Assembly (NCBI GenBank): GCA_034408895.1 | Contig: JAWXCI010000026.1 | Span: forward strand, 1 to 64,000 | DNA from: UBA4660 sp034408895 | Lineage (GTDB): Bacteria; Bacteroidota; Bacteroidia; Flavobacteriales_D; Sanyastnellaceae | Length of the DNA stretch: 64,000 nt | Reading direction: 5' to 3' | Part shown: positions 16,140-26,700 of the stretch, piece after piece | How the letters are laid out: each line of letters begins with the position of its first letter | Position numbering within the stretch: position 1 is the first letter of the stretch | Notes under the pieces: model-generated | The model's database searches: none | The model's input: only the letters and a program-made list of their open reading frames with translations | What the model was told of the DNA's origin: nothing | Position numbers and translations under genes: made by a program

Positions 16140-17756
16140 ATGAATCATTTTGGAAAAAAACCTGAAGGAACCAACCTGGATTATTTGGGACTTAAAGATG
16201 TAGGGGCTGCGTACTGGAACCTCAGCCCAGCGGAACTGGTGGAAGAAACCATAATGCTTGGCCAGGGTATGCTCACCACCTCCGGAGCACTGGCAATAGA
16301 CACAGGAGAATTCACCGGACGTTCGCCCAAAGACAAATTCATGGTGGCAGATGAGACCACCGAAAAAAGTGTGTGGTGGGGAGGATCATTCAATATCCCT
16401 TTCGACCCTGAAAAATTTGACAAACTCTACAACCGAATGCAGGCGTACCTCACCGGTCGTGAAGTTTATGTACGTGACGTTTTTGCATGTGCTGATCCCC
16501 GTTACCGCCTCAGTGTGCGTGTGGTGACGGAGTACCCGTGGAGCAACCTGTTTGCCTGCAACATGTTTATACGCCCTACTGATGAAGAGGTGATGGCCTT
16601 CTCACCGGAGTGGAACGTGGTGTGTGTACCGGGCTTCCTTGCCAACGCTGAAACCGATGGCACACGCCAACACAATTTCGCCATTATCAATTTCAAAAGG
16701 AAAATGGCGATTATTGGCGGCAGCGGTTATACCGGTGAAATCAAGAAAGGAATTTTCACTGTGCTCAACTATTTACTGCCCCACGAAAAAAATGTGCTGA
16801 GCATGCATTGTTCTGCCAACGTGGGCGCGCAGGGCGACACTGCTGTCTTCTTTGGATTGAGCGGAACGGGAAAAACCACCCTTTCATCTGACCCGGACAG
16901 GAAACTGATTGGCGATGATGAACATGGCTGGGCCGACAACACGGTGTTCAATTTTGAAGGAGGATGTTATGCCAAGTGCATTGACCTTAACCGCGAAAAT
17001 GAACCACAGATTTATGATGCCATAAAGTTTGGTGCCATTCTGGAGAACATAGGTTTCCAGAATGATGGTGTAACACCTGACTACACTGATTCTCACAAAA
17101 CAGAAAACACCCGCGTTAGTTATCCGCTCTCGCACATTGACAACATCATGGAGCCATCTGTTGGTGGCATCCCTAAGAATATCTTCTTCCTCACCTGCGA
17201 TGCATTTGGTGTATTACCTCCCATTTCGAAACTCTCGAAAGGCCAGGCCATGTATCAGTTCATCAGTGGATACACTGCAAAAGTTGCGGGAACCGAAGAA
17301 GGAGTTACAGAACCAACCACAACTTTCAGTGCATGTTTCGGTGCACCCTTTCTTCCGCTGCATCCTACAAAGTATGCCGAGATGTTGGGCAAGAAACTGA
17401 CAGAAAGCGGTGCAAAGGTTTGGCTCATCAACACCGGCTGGAGTGGAGGACCGCATGGTGTGGGTGAAAGAATAAAACTGAAATTCACCCGCGCCATGAT
17501 TACCGCTGCGCTGGAAGGAAAACTAGACCATGAGAATTACGAAACCCACGAAGTATTTGGTCTCGCCATGCCCCGATCATGCCCCGAGGTTCCTGCTGAA
17601 TTGCTCAACCCACGAAACACGTGGAGCGACAAAACAGCGTACGATGTAAAGGCAAGTGAACTTGCAGAAAAGTTTGTAAAGAATTTTGAGAAATTCTGCG
17701 ACTTTGCCAATGAAGAAATTTTGGCAGCGGCCCCTACGGTGATGACTAAGGTGTGA
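16140..17756 (+). CDS. pckA: Phosphoenolpyruvate carboxykinase (ATP)
   Basis: 538 aa, normal length for the ATP-dependent enzyme, which converts oxaloacetate and ATP to PEP and CO2 in gluconeogenesis. Diagnostic elements are FTGRSPKDKFMV near residue 60, the substrate/metal region HCSANVG, the kinase-1a P-loop GLSGTGKTTLSSDP at about residues 240-253, the kinase-2 region LIGDDEHGW, and NTGWSGG near 440. The ATG at 16140 is the only plausible start. No operon partner is evident; a small secreted-protein gene follows after about 105 nt. Confidence 0.97.
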   Translation: MNHFGKKPEGTNLDYLGLKDVGAAYWNLSPAELVEETIMLGQGMLTTSGALAIDTGEFTGRSPKDKFMVADETTEKSVWWGGSFNIPFDPEKFDKLYNRMQAYLTGREVYVRDVFACADPRYRLSVRVVTEYPWSNLFACNMFIRPTDEEVMAFSPEWNVVCVPGFLANAETDGTRQHNFAIINFKRKMAIIGGSGYTGEIKKGIFTVLNYLLPHEKNVLSMHCSANVGAQGDTAVFFGLSGTGKTTLSSDPDRKLIGDDEHGWADNTVFNFEGGCYAKCIDLNRENEPQIYDAIKFGAILENIGFQNDGVTPDYTDSHKTENTRVSYPLSHIDNIMEPSVGGIPKNIFFLTCDAFGVLPPISKLSKGQAMYQFISGYTAKVAGTEEGVTEPTTTFSACFGAPFLPLHPTKYAEMLGKKLTESGAKVWLINTGWSGGPHGVGERIKLKFTRAMITAALEGKLDHENYETHEVFGLAMPRSCPEVPAELLNPRNTWSDKTAYDVKASELAEKFVKNFEKFCDFANEEILAAAPTVMTKV

Positions 17757-17860
17757 AGAAAATGACTGTCGCTATTTACTTCAGAGTGGGATTGTCGTCA
17801 GCAAGAACTATGAATTTACCTGGTGTAATTAATTCCAACGAACCGCATAAAATCAAAACC

Positions 17861-18643
17861 ATGAATACATTATTGAAATCCACATTCATCATTGCACTGT
17901 CGTTGTTTGTAAAAACGGCAAGCGTTCAATGCCACTTTGTTCCTTCCACATCAACCACATTGGACACTGTGAATTATACTTTCAACGGAAGCGGCTTTGC
18001 CAGTTACGGCTGCGCACCCATTGACCCCACTTTTTGGATATATGATGGCGGCATTTGGGCAACCGCCACTTTCATAAATCCGCAATTCCATCCCTCAATT
18101 CGTGTATGGGGAATGAATGATGACGATGTGGCATCGGTGCAGGTAAATGGTGCGGCTTATCCACTCAATGCGCTTTCTGCCTCCTACAATGAAAAAGTAG
18201 TGTGCGGACTGTCCCCCGGTCCTGACGGAATCGTTTTCAATCTTGAAGGAAATATAGTGGGTGCTAACGATAATGCGGAGGGAAACTATTCTTACCAGGA
18301 CATTACCCTCCATCAGGAAAATGTCACGAGCATCACTATAAGCGGGATTAGTGGAGCGGGCTGGGGCTTTGCAGGTGTCTCGGTGGAATGTATTCTCTCT
18401 ACAGATTCCTTTTCACCTACGGAATTCAAGTTGTTTCCTAATCCCACTTCGGAATTTATTTTTATCCAGGGTGATATTCCCGCTGGTTCGGAATTGATAA
18501 TTTTGAATGAGCTGGGTACAATGATAGAAAGAAGAAAGTGGACATCCAGTGCCATTGATATTTCAAATCTTCCGCAAGGTGTCTATTTAATTTCTGTTGG
18601 ATCAGCAAATCAATGGGTAAGAAACAGGGTGGTGAAAATCTAG
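17861..18643 (+). CDS. Small secreted protein with T9SS type A sorting domain
   Basis: Predicted 260 aa. The ATG at 17861 was chosen because it begins a good signal peptide (MNTLLKSTFIIALSLFVKTA). The mature N-terminal domain (about residues 22-185) has no family I recognise. The last 75 residues (FKLFPNPTSEFIFIQGD, then LPQGVYLISVG) are a type A T9SS sorting domain, so surface export is expected. The 3' end overlaps the end of the convergent membrane glycosyltransferase gene by 4 nt. Confidence 0.8.
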   Translation: MNTLLKSTFIIALSLFVKTASVQCHFVPSTSTTLDTVNYTFNGSGFASYGCAPIDPTFWIYDGGIWATATFINPQFHPSIRVWGMNDDDVASVQVNGAAYPLNALSASYNEKVVCGLSPGPDGIVFNLEGNIVGANDNAEGNYSYQDITLHQENVTSITISGISGAGWGFAGVSVECILSTDSFSPTEFKLFPNPTSEFIFIQGDIPAGSELIILNELGTMIERRKWTSSAIDISNLPQGVYLISVGSANQWVRNRVVKI

Positions 18644-19926
18644 TCGTTCTCTTCTGCTTTCGAAAATCCAGCATCCACTTTAAGGTATCGTGAAAACACA
18701 AAAGCAATCCAGAGCAGGAGGATTGGAATAGCTACGTAAAGAAACCGTGCGTAAGAAGATATCATGCTTGTTCCGCCAAGGTAAACTGCCATGGTAAAAA
18801 CGAGGAACAAAATTTCAATCGGAATTTTCCGGATGAATTTCAAGCTGATGATGAGAGCAAGCATCATGAACACAAGAAGGAACATGTTCGGGATAAGGAA
18901 ATAGAAAATGCCATTGGAAGGTTCGATGTAAGAAAGGGGATAACTGAAAAACATTCGGCCAACGTTAGCCACCCAGTTGTACACATATTTTTTCTTGTTC
19001 TGTTTTATGTTTTCAATGGCCTTTCGCTTCAGCTCTTTGTCGCGTTCAACAGGGCTCAGCCCCATGATGGAATGGATATACTCTCCATGATGTTCCTTCA
19101 GCTTCGGGTGTTCATTGAGGTTAAATGCATGCCAGTCGCCCAGTTCATCCGGATGAGGCGAACTCATCCAATACATCAGCATGCTCCCGCTGTTACCCCA
19201 ATAGTAAACCTGTCCGGTGAGCGAATAAGTGTAGAACAAATAAGGAGAACACAATCCGATGGAAAGGGCAGTGATGATGAGATAAGGTTTCAGTTGCTGC
19301 CTCAACTGTTTTACAACAGATAGTAGAAGTGCAACAAGCAACATCACGATAATCACATAACCGAAAATCACTTTGGTAAGTGTAAGGGCGGCAAGGCTCA
19401 AGGTAGCCATGAAGATATTTCGAGAAAAGTTTCCTCTTCGTTGTTCTCTTGCCACCTTGCAGATGTAGAACATAAAGACAGATGTGAAAAAAAATGCCAG
19501 GGCTTCCGTCATGAGGAAAGGAACTGAATCCATGAAATTCGGATAGTACAATCCCAGCAACACGGTGAGGCAGAAAGATTTCTTTTCGCTCAAGTAAAAT
19601 GCAAGTGTCTTGCAAAACAGGATGAGTGAGAAGTAGAGTAGGAGGGCATTGAGAAGTTTCGGAACTATCAGAGGAGTGTCCAGCCACCGGAAGGGCATCA
19701 GCACTATGGGATAGCCCGGACCATTCCAAAGAAAAGTATTGTTCTCAAATGCGTAGAAACCGTTGAGAAGATTTTCAGCGTATTGCCAGTAGCGGGGTTC
19801 ATCACCCACCATTGTAGCATTGTTTGAAAAAACCAGGCAAACGACAATGTAAAGAATCAGGAACGGAAGAAGTTTTACATACAGGTTGAATACATGACCT
19901 TTCGTGTATTTCTGGAAAAAATTCAT
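18640..19926 (-). CDS. Polytopic GT-C glycosyltransferase (GT39/ArnT-like)
   Basis: Predicted 428 aa with about nine to eleven hydrophobic helices. The ATG at 19926 is preferred over a TTG six codons upstream. The first periplasmic loop carries a GT-C-type acidic motif, VGDEPRYWQYAENLL, and then WNGPGYPIVLMPF. This resembles polyprenyl-phosphate-sugar-dependent transferases of the GT39/ArnT group, which move a sugar from a lipid carrier to an acceptor on the periplasmic side. Directly upstream on the same strand are a methyltransferase and a GT2 dolichyl-phosphate-mannose-synthase-like protein. The three likely make and use a lipid-linked sugar. Acceptor unknown. Confidence 0.75.
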   Translation of the reverse strand: MNFFQKYTKGHVFNLYVKLLPFLILYIVVCLVFSNNATMVGDEPRYWQYAENLLNGFYAFENNTFLWNGPGYPIVLMPFRWLDTPLIVPKLLNALLLYFSLILFCKTLAFYLSEKKSFCLTVLLGLYYPNFMDSVPFLMTEALAFFFTSVFMFYICKVAREQRRGNFSRNIFMATLSLAALTLTKVIFGYVIIVMLLVALLLSVVKQLRQQLKPYLIITALSIGLCSPYLFYTYSLTGQVYYWGNSGSMLMYWMSSPHPDELGDWHAFNLNEHPKLKEHHGEYIHSIMGLSPVERDKELKRKAIENIKQNKKKYVYNWVANVGRMFFSYPLSYIEPSNGIFYFLIPNMFLLVFMMLALIISLKFIRKIPIEILFLVFTMAVYLGGTSMISSYARFLYVAIPILLLWIAFVFSRYLKVDAGFSKAEEND

Positions 19927-19960
19927 GCCCTGTATCGCTTTCAATCGGTTGCCTGATTAT

Positions 19961-20695
19961 TCACTTCTTCATTCCAACCTGCACAACTGAAAGGCCAATG
20001 CGGTTGAACAGAACTTTGTCAACGACCTTGAAAGTCGGTACCAGTTTGTTGTAGAATGAAAGTTGTCCTTCCGGAATGGTTTTCTTCTTCAAAAGGGAAC
20101 CGGAAACAAACCAACCTGCAATGCCCGCTGCATTAAAATACTTTGAGTGTATCACTTCGAAGTGTTGCTCCAGTTTTTTGCGCAAGGTCTTTTGTGTGTA
20201 GCGCCTGTAGTGTTCCAGTTCCTTGTCGAAACCATTGTACAACGTTTGGTAGGCGGGTACAAGAATGATGAGCTTTCCTCTTGTCTTTAAAAGTTTGTAA
20301 GCGTTAAGAATGGCGAGACTGTCGTCCTGAATATGCTCCACCACGTTGATGGCAAAGACCGAATCGAACGAATTGAGCAGAGATGAAAACTTGTTTTCAA
20401 AATCACCATCCGTAAGGTTTATGTTTTTTATGCCAAGAACATTCGTATTGCCGGCAAATTTTTCGCGAAGTATTTCGCAATAACTATCTCTGATGTCGGA
20501 CAGCATGATGGTAGCACCTGCATTAATAAAGCACTGTGAGATATTGCCGATTCCACTTCCTATTTCAAGAATTTTTCCAGAGCAGTGGGGGGCGATGGTA
20601 TCGTAAATCCACCGGTTCAGTTTGTCGGCCGAGGCGATGACATCGAGTGTATCGTGCCCTGGCTTGTCAATGGGATTATGTTCGAATTCAGGCAT
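19961..20695 (-). CDS. Class I SAM-dependent methyltransferase
   Basis: Predicted 244 aa cytoplasmic enzyme. Motif I is KILEIGSGIGNISQCF (about residues 39-54), followed by the acidic position in IMLSDIRDSYCEIL, then the post-motif region SFDSVFAINVVEHIQDD and GKLIILVPAYQTLYNGFD. Such enzymes, when next to sugar transferases, often methylate a lipid or sugar intermediate. The substrate cannot be read from sequence. It lies 4 nt downstream of the GT2 gene and about 34 nt before the GT-C gene, so it is almost certainly the middle gene of an operon. Confidence 0.85.
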   Translation of the reverse strand: MPEFEHNPIDKPGHDTLDVIASADKLNRWIYDTIAPHCSGKILEIGSGIGNISQCFINAGATIMLSDIRDSYCEILREKFAGNTNVLGIKNINLTDGDFENKFSSLLNSFDSVFAINVVEHIQDDSLAILNAYKLLKTRGKLIILVPAYQTLYNGFDKELEHYRRYTQKTLRKKLEQHFEVIHSKYFNAAGIAGWFVSGSLLKKKTIPEGQLSFYNKLVPTFKVVDKVLFNRIGLSVVQVGMKK

Positions 20696-20699
20696 TCTG

Positions 20700-21431
20700 T
20701 CAGCGGCTTATGTTGTATTTGAGAATGCACCAGATAGCCCGGAAGGCATCTTTCCATCCTATCTTTTTTCCCTCGGCATAGGTTCTTCCATAATAGGAAA
20801 TTCCAACTTCAAAAATCCTTATGTCTTTGATCTTCGAAATTTTAGCCGTGACCTCCGGTTCGAATCCGAAACGTTTTTCCTTCAACTCAATTTGCTGGAT
20901 GATGGGCGTGCGAAAAAGTTTGTAACAAGTTTCCATATCGCTCAGGTTGAGGTTCGAAAACATGTTGGAAAAAAACGTGAGGAATTTGTTGCCGATGGTA
21001 TGCCAGAAGAACAATACCCTGTGCGGATTTCCTCCTATGAAACGCGAGCCGTACACCACATCGGCATGGCCTTGAACCACAGGTTTGAGCAACACATTGT
21101 ACTCCTGCGGATCGTATTCAAGATCGGCATCCTGGATAATGAGGTAGTCGCCTGTGGCCTTTGCAATGCCTGTGTGCAGCGCTGCACCCTTGCCCTTGTT
21201 CACTTCATGTTGGTGGTATTGGATGTTGAGATGCGTATTGGCTGCCATATACTTTCTGATGGCTTCATCGGTATCGTCCTTCGAAAAATCATTTACGATG
21301 ATAATCTCTTTGGCAATACTGTTTATGAGTTCCACCTCCTTCAGTTTATCCAGAATACGGTGTATAGTCTTCCCTTCGTTGTACGCGGGAATGACAATGG
21401 ATAATAGGTGTGGCTGTTGTAAAACTTCCAT
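20700..21431 (-). CDS. GT2 glycosyltransferase, polyprenyl-phosphate-sugar synthase type
   Basis: 243 aa with the GT2 GT-A fold: SIVIPAYNEGKTIHRIL at the N-terminus, IIIVNDFSKDDT, the DxD-like metal site IIQDADLEYDPQEY near residue 95, and GSRFIGGNPHRVLFFWHTIG. It resembles dolichyl-phosphate beta-mannosyltransferases (DPM1-like), which charge a polyprenyl phosphate with a sugar at the cytoplasmic face. No C-terminal membrane helices are obvious. It is the first gene of the three-gene unit with the methyltransferase and the GT-C enzyme, which would use its product. Confidence 0.88.
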   Translation of the reverse strand: MEVLQQPHLLSIVIPAYNEGKTIHRILDKLKEVELINSIAKEIIIVNDFSKDDTDEAIRKYMAANTHLNIQYHQHEVNKGKGAALHTGIAKATGDYLIIQDADLEYDPQEYNVLLKPVVQGHADVVYGSRFIGGNPHRVLFFWHTIGNKFLTFFSNMFSNLNLSDMETCYKLFRTPIIQQIELKEKRFGFEPEVTAKISKIKDIRIFEVGISYYGRTYAEGKKIGWKDAFRAIWCILKYNISR

Positions 21432-21603
21432 CTTATGGGCTGCTGTGGCTTTGATAATCTTTGGTGCGGCTGCGCCAAAAGCGGTAGCAAATTAAACGCA
21501 CGCGTTCAGGTGCTGTTTACGCAACCTAGACATTGCACATTTTGTGTTTTCGTTTTTCATCCCACATCTCATCTTTACATCTCAGGCTTTGAACCACCCA
21601 TAC

Positions 21604-22143
21604 TCATTGCCTGGATAAATTCAAATTATATTTCATCATCCAATCCACTTGTGGATCGTTTCCGAATTGGAAAACATGTTCACCGAAAATTGTGAAGCCG
21701 TTGCGTGCATAAAATTCAATTGCTTTTTCATTTTTCTTCCATACGCCAAGCCAAAGGATTTCATATCCGAGTGCATGCGATTGTTCAATGCACTTTTCAA
21801 GTAGCCGTTTGCCAATCTTTTGTTGCTGGAATTTTTCAAGAACGTAGATGCGGGCAAGTTCAATGTGTTTTGAGCTGTGCAGTTCGGCTAATGATTCCTT
21901 ACAACGCAATTTTGCATAGCCACACGATTCGCCATTTACTTCAGCGATGAAACAGACGCCATTCTCTTCGTTGAATTCATCCGAAATTTTTTCTGCGGTG
22001 AAATTTTCAGTGAGGTAAAGAGCCATGTCATCTTTACTATTCTGTGCAGCATAAGCTTCAATAAAAGTGATGCGGCCCAAATCACAGAGAAGTGCAGCAT
22101 CATTTCGTGTTGCAGTACGGATGTGGATGCTAACTTTATCCAT
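21604..22143 (-). CDS. GNAT family N-acetyltransferase
   Basis: Predicted 179 aa. The ATG at 22143 was chosen: it overlaps the stop of the upstream gene (TGATG), and the GNAT domain starts directly with IHIRTATRNDAALL. The acetyl-CoA-binding region is IYVLEKFQQQKIGKRLLE, and the later LGVWKKNEKAIEFYARNGF is typical. The acceptor could be an amine, a protein N-terminus or a small molecule. The one-base stop/start overlap with a secreted-protein gene suggests translational coupling, though a functional link is not obvious. Confidence 0.88.
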   Translation of the reverse strand: MDKVSIHIRTATRNDAALLCDLGRITFIEAYAAQNSKDDMALYLTENFTAEKISDEFNEENGVCFIAEVNGESCGYAKLRCKESLAELHSSKHIELARIYVLEKFQQQKIGKRLLEKCIEQSHALGYEILWLGVWKKNEKAIEFYARNGFTIFGEHVFQFGNDPQVDWMMKYNLNLSRQ

Positions 22144-23594
22144 CAATGCGCCACCACTACTGAAATTTTCTTCGATAGTCCACGCGACAAAAGTTCGAAA
22201 CAATAAACTCCAGCCGGCAGATCGGAGGTGTTGAATGCCTGTGGAATTTCATTGAATGAGTTGATCAGTACCCCACTGGCATTGTAGATGTTGAGCGTTT
22301 CAAATTCATGCGCATTCGCAATTTGTAGCGATGCAGTTGCCGGATTGGGATACGCCAACGGAGAGTCACCTCCAGTTTCATCCACGCCTTCGGCCAGGTC
22401 ATAAAGCAAATTCAATTCATCAATATGCAAAACGCTTCCCGGAATGTTGCCGAACGGTTCATCGTTTTCCTGAAGAATTCCAGATGCAAATCCAAGATAG
22501 AGATCATCAGGCCAAAGCCCAATTTGTTCCCAATCCATGTAATCGTTTTCAGGAATGGCAAAACTGAATGGTAACCAGTTTACGGTAGGAGGTAGTGTCG
22601 AATAATTTTCAAAAAGTGTATCATCGAGCAGCTCCACATCATCCCAATAGGTCATAAGGAAATAAATGCTTGCGCTGTCTCCCACTTCTGCTGGTTCATA
22701 ACGGTACATTCCTTCAATGGCGTAAGGCATAGTCTGGCCATCCAGTTCAAGGCCATCGGTAATACCATCATTGGAAAGTGCTCCCAGAATAACGAAGCCT
22801 ATGCTTTGATTGGAATCGAATGCTATTGGCAAACTTTCAATGCGTGCGGAAAAATTTCCATCGGTGGCGTCAGCACTTTGCTGCACACTCGTGCCCGAAC
22901 TGGATGTGTAGATATTGCTTGTAGTCCATTCGTCCGGTTCTTCTGACTGGATGCTGCTCCAGTTTTCAAAATCTCCGTTAGGAAAAATTTCACCTTCCAC
23001 GTTGTTGTATATGAAAGTGATGTCATCCACCAACACCCAACTGTTCTCCTGTGCAATTTCCGGATCCGTATTGAACATCAGAAAGCCAAGTGCATCCGGC
23101 ATATCGAAACCTGAATAGGTCATGGGAATAGAGTAGCGCACATATTCAGTTTCAGCGCCAGTGAGCACATGAAATGCAGTGGAAACAGGAAAGCCGCCAG
23201 AGTAGAGAAACACACCGAACAATGCAGTGTCGAGGAGTTCCATGCTATACTTCGCATAAAACGCAACCGAATCGGGAGTGCTGCTGAAAGGCAAGGGATC
23301 AGCAATGCCCATTTCGCCCGGAGTGCCAAGTGAGATGAGGCCGGGAAGGTTGCCGCCCTGTAAAACTGCTGTTGTGAGTTGTGCTGCAAAATAGCCTCCG
23401 TGAGCATCGGAAGATTTTATCACGTTGGGCGATGCAACACTGAAATAGCTCTGGAAATTTGTTGTGAAGAACGACTCAGGATCTTCCCAGTATGTGATCG
23501 TAGTCCAATCTTCAAAACTGGGATTGGGCAGAAGTTGAGAGGTCAATGTGAACGGTCCAACCGCAAGGCATAGAACGAATAGATTTCTTTTCAT
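22143..23594 (-). CDS. Secreted two-domain protein with T9SS type A sorting domain
   Basis: Predicted 483 aa with an N-terminal signal peptide (LFVLCLAVGPFTLTS). Two similar domains of about 190 residues follow. They open with LPNPSFEDWTTITYWEDP and IFPNGDFENWSSIQSEEPDE, and share a later DAHGGYFAAQL / DATDGNFSARI motif. The layout resembles the PCMD-type carbohydrate-binding/processing domains of Bacteroidota (tentative). The C-terminus (LAYPNPATASLQIAN, then LPAGVYCFELLSRG) is a type A T9SS sorting domain. It is translationally coupled to the downstream acetyltransferase gene. Confidence 0.82.
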   Translation of the reverse strand: MKRNLFVLCLAVGPFTLTSQLLPNPSFEDWTTITYWEDPESFFTTNFQSYFSVASPNVIKSSDAHGGYFAAQLTTAVLQGGNLPGLISLGTPGEMGIADPLPFSSTPDSVAFYAKYSMELLDTALFGVFLYSGGFPVSTAFHVLTGAETEYVRYSIPMTYSGFDMPDALGFLMFNTDPEIAQENSWVLVDDITFIYNNVEGEIFPNGDFENWSSIQSEEPDEWTTSNIYTSSSGTSVQQSADATDGNFSARIESLPIAFDSNQSIGFVILGALSNDGITDGLELDGQTMPYAIEGMYRYEPAEVGDSASIYFLMTYWDDVELLDDTLFENYSTLPPTVNWLPFSFAIPENDYMDWEQIGLWPDDLYLGFASGILQENDEPFGNIPGSVLHIDELNLLYDLAEGVDETGGDSPLAYPNPATASLQIANAHEFETLNIYNASGVLINSFNEIPQAFNTSDLPAGVYCFELLSRGLSKKISVVVAH

Positions 23595-23791
23595 GATAAA
23601 TTATTTTTTGATTGATGATGGAAAATTTGCAGGTACAAAAATCAACAGTCTAATCCTGTTCAAGGATTATAAACAAGGTTTGATTAATTCATTTGTGAAG
23701 TCGCTTTCGGCCACTTCAATTCTGAATATTTATAGGTTGAATGATTTTGCGAACAGGGAGATATTAAAATTATGCAACCATGAACCAGCAT

Positions 23792-26700
23792 TTACCTAAA
23801 CAACACCACATGTCCGAAGTACAACCGCTCCTCATCTGAGCCATGCAGTTGAACAATCACCTGCCAGTTATAGGCATCGTCTTTTGCAAAGTATCCTCCA
23901 TCGCGCACGTTCCCGGTCCATGCTTCTTCGGGGTTTTCGGTTTCGAAGATTACCGTGCCCCAGCGATCAAAGATTTGGAATTTGTAGCGTTCAATGAACG
24001 CAGTTCCGCTCATCACCGGTCGGAAGTATTCGTTGATGTCATCATCATCAGGTGTAAATGCATTGGGTACATAAATATTGAAGAGATCATCAATCACCAC
24101 CACATCGTTTTTGTTGTCTACACAACCGTGCTCGTTCCACACGGTAAGTGCAACAGGCCAGATGCCGGAAGCGGAATAGGTGTGTTGAACATTCGGTTGT
24201 GTGGCTTCAATACCATCACCAAATTCCCACGCCCATTGGTAGGCATCGTAACTGTCATCGTAAAAAGAAATCACGGGTTGGTAAATGGTGGTGACATGAG
24301 GATCGAAATCAAAATCAGCAATAGGAAGATTGTACACTTCCACATAATCATCCACCATCAAGGTATCACTGCAACCGAAATCGGTAGTGGCTATGAGTGT
24401 GATATCGTAGATACCGGGAGAATCATATTCGTGTTGCGGAGTGGACGAAACACTCGTGCTGCCGTCACCGAAATTCCACAAATAAGATTGCGCACCGCTG
24501 CTGGTGTTGATGAAATCCACTAGCAAATCCACACAACCATCCAGAGGTGTGGCAGAAAGTTCTGCGGTGGGTAGCGGATAGATATTGTATTCCGCATTGC
24601 TTGATGCTGTACATCCGTATTGGTTCGATGTTACCAGTTCAACATCGTATTCTCCCACATCCGGGAAATTGAGAACAGGCGTGGTGATGTCGCTGTAAAA
24701 CGTTCCGTCCACTAACCATTCATACGATGTAGCATCAAGCGAGAAATTGGTGACGCTTACATCCTGCGGGAAATAACACGCCTCGAAACTTGATAGCACA
24801 AATGCACTGGTGGGCTGCGGACTTACAATCACATCCATCTCAAATGTATCTGCACACAACTGGATATTCTCGACAATGAGTGTAACGGTGTAGAGCACGG
24901 GATCACTTCCCACGTTGTAATAAGTGTTCGATGGATCTTCATCAATATCTGTATTGCCATCACCAAAATCCCATTCGTAAAACAAACCACCGTTTGTTGA
25001 ATTGGAAAATGCAATTGTGAATGGTGAACAACCCACTTGATCCGGAATAGTAAATGAAGCATCGGGCGCATCATAAACATTCACCGGATGTGTGATGCTT
25101 GATGTGCAGCCGTTCAAACTTGTGCCGGTAAGTTCCACATCATAAGATCCGCTTATGAGGTATTGATGCGTTGGATCAGAAAGGTCACTTGTTCCTCCAT
25201 CATCAAAATCCCATGTGAGACTGATTGAGTTTCCAGGATCAGCATCGAACTGTACGGATTCATTCGCGCATAAATTCACTACATCAGTTGTGAAGTCAAT
25301 GACAGGTGATTCAAAAACTTCGATGGTGATTTCAGTGGTATCGAAACTGCATCCGTTGTCCACGTATTGGTGAACCGTGTAGAAACCTGCGTCAATAAAT
25401 GTATATGTCGGATTTGGATTTGTGGTGAAAGGCCCATCGTCACCAAACTGATATTGAATAACTGTACCGCCTTCGCTGATATCAGTGAACTCAACGGTGA
25501 GGGGAGAACAACCTTCAATCACATTTGTATTGAAGAATGCCGTGACGGTGTTTGGAAGAACAGTGATGATGTAATCGCTGCTATCAATGCCGCATTCGTT
25601 TTCGAGAAATAGCCAGATGTTGTAATCCACAGGAATAGTGTCTGCGAAGAACACATGAGTGCCCGGTTCTTCCAGTGATGAAGTGGAGCCGTCACCAAAC
25701 TCCCACAGGAAATAATCAGGATTGCCGACTGATATGTTGTTGAACACAACGGTGAACGGGGAACAAAACACATCGAGGTTGGTCCCGAATCCGGCAACAG
25801 GTTGCGGATAAACTGTTACTTCATCATCGGCCACATCACTTCCGCAGAAATTGGTTGCGGTGAGTGTGATAGGGTAGGAGATGTCATCAGCATCCTGATA
25901 GTATATAACAGGTGCTGGAACAGGATCACTGCTTGAACCAATGGTGAGGTCCCACACATAAGTAAGGTATTGCCCGATGCTTAGGTTCTCGAATGACACG
26001 GTGAGAGGAGCGCATCCATCAGCTGGAAGAAGATTCAATATCGCTGTAGGCGGATCAATAATTTCGTTTGAATTCATTGCAGTATCCGCACAACCGAATG
26101 CGTTTGTTGCAACCACTTCCACATCGAAAATTCCTTCGTCAGGATAAGTGTAAGGCGGATCAATTCCATTCGCAGTAAATCCATTACCGAAGTCCCATGC
26201 ATAGTTTGTTGCACCACTTGAAGTGTTGATGACATCAATGTTCGAATTGGTACAGCCGAGTGGAGCAAGTGTGAAGTTGGCTACAGGTACAGGATGAACA
26301 GTTACAGTTTTGAAGGCGGTATCAGCACAACCGGTTCCGCTGTCCATGTACCAGTAAAGCAAATTGTAAGTGCCTGTGCCTATTCCTGGATCAAACGTCC
26401 CAAGGCCAGCGTTAATGATGCCTGTTCCCTCCCATATTCCTCCGCTTGCCGGAGAAAAACCAGTGAGGTTGAATGGATCCAGATTCCCACATACACTTTG
26501 GTTTGGCCCTGCTGCCACAGCGGGAGGAGCGAGCACTGTTATTTGTATTTGGTCACTCGTGTAGCAGGTACCGCTTCCATATTGAAGTGTAATAGTGAAT
26601 GAACCTGTGCCGGAAACAATGGGATTGAACAAACCGGTTGCTGCATTGGTAATTCCGGTTCCGCTCCATGTACCTCCGGTTGCAGGCACGTAGCCCGAAG

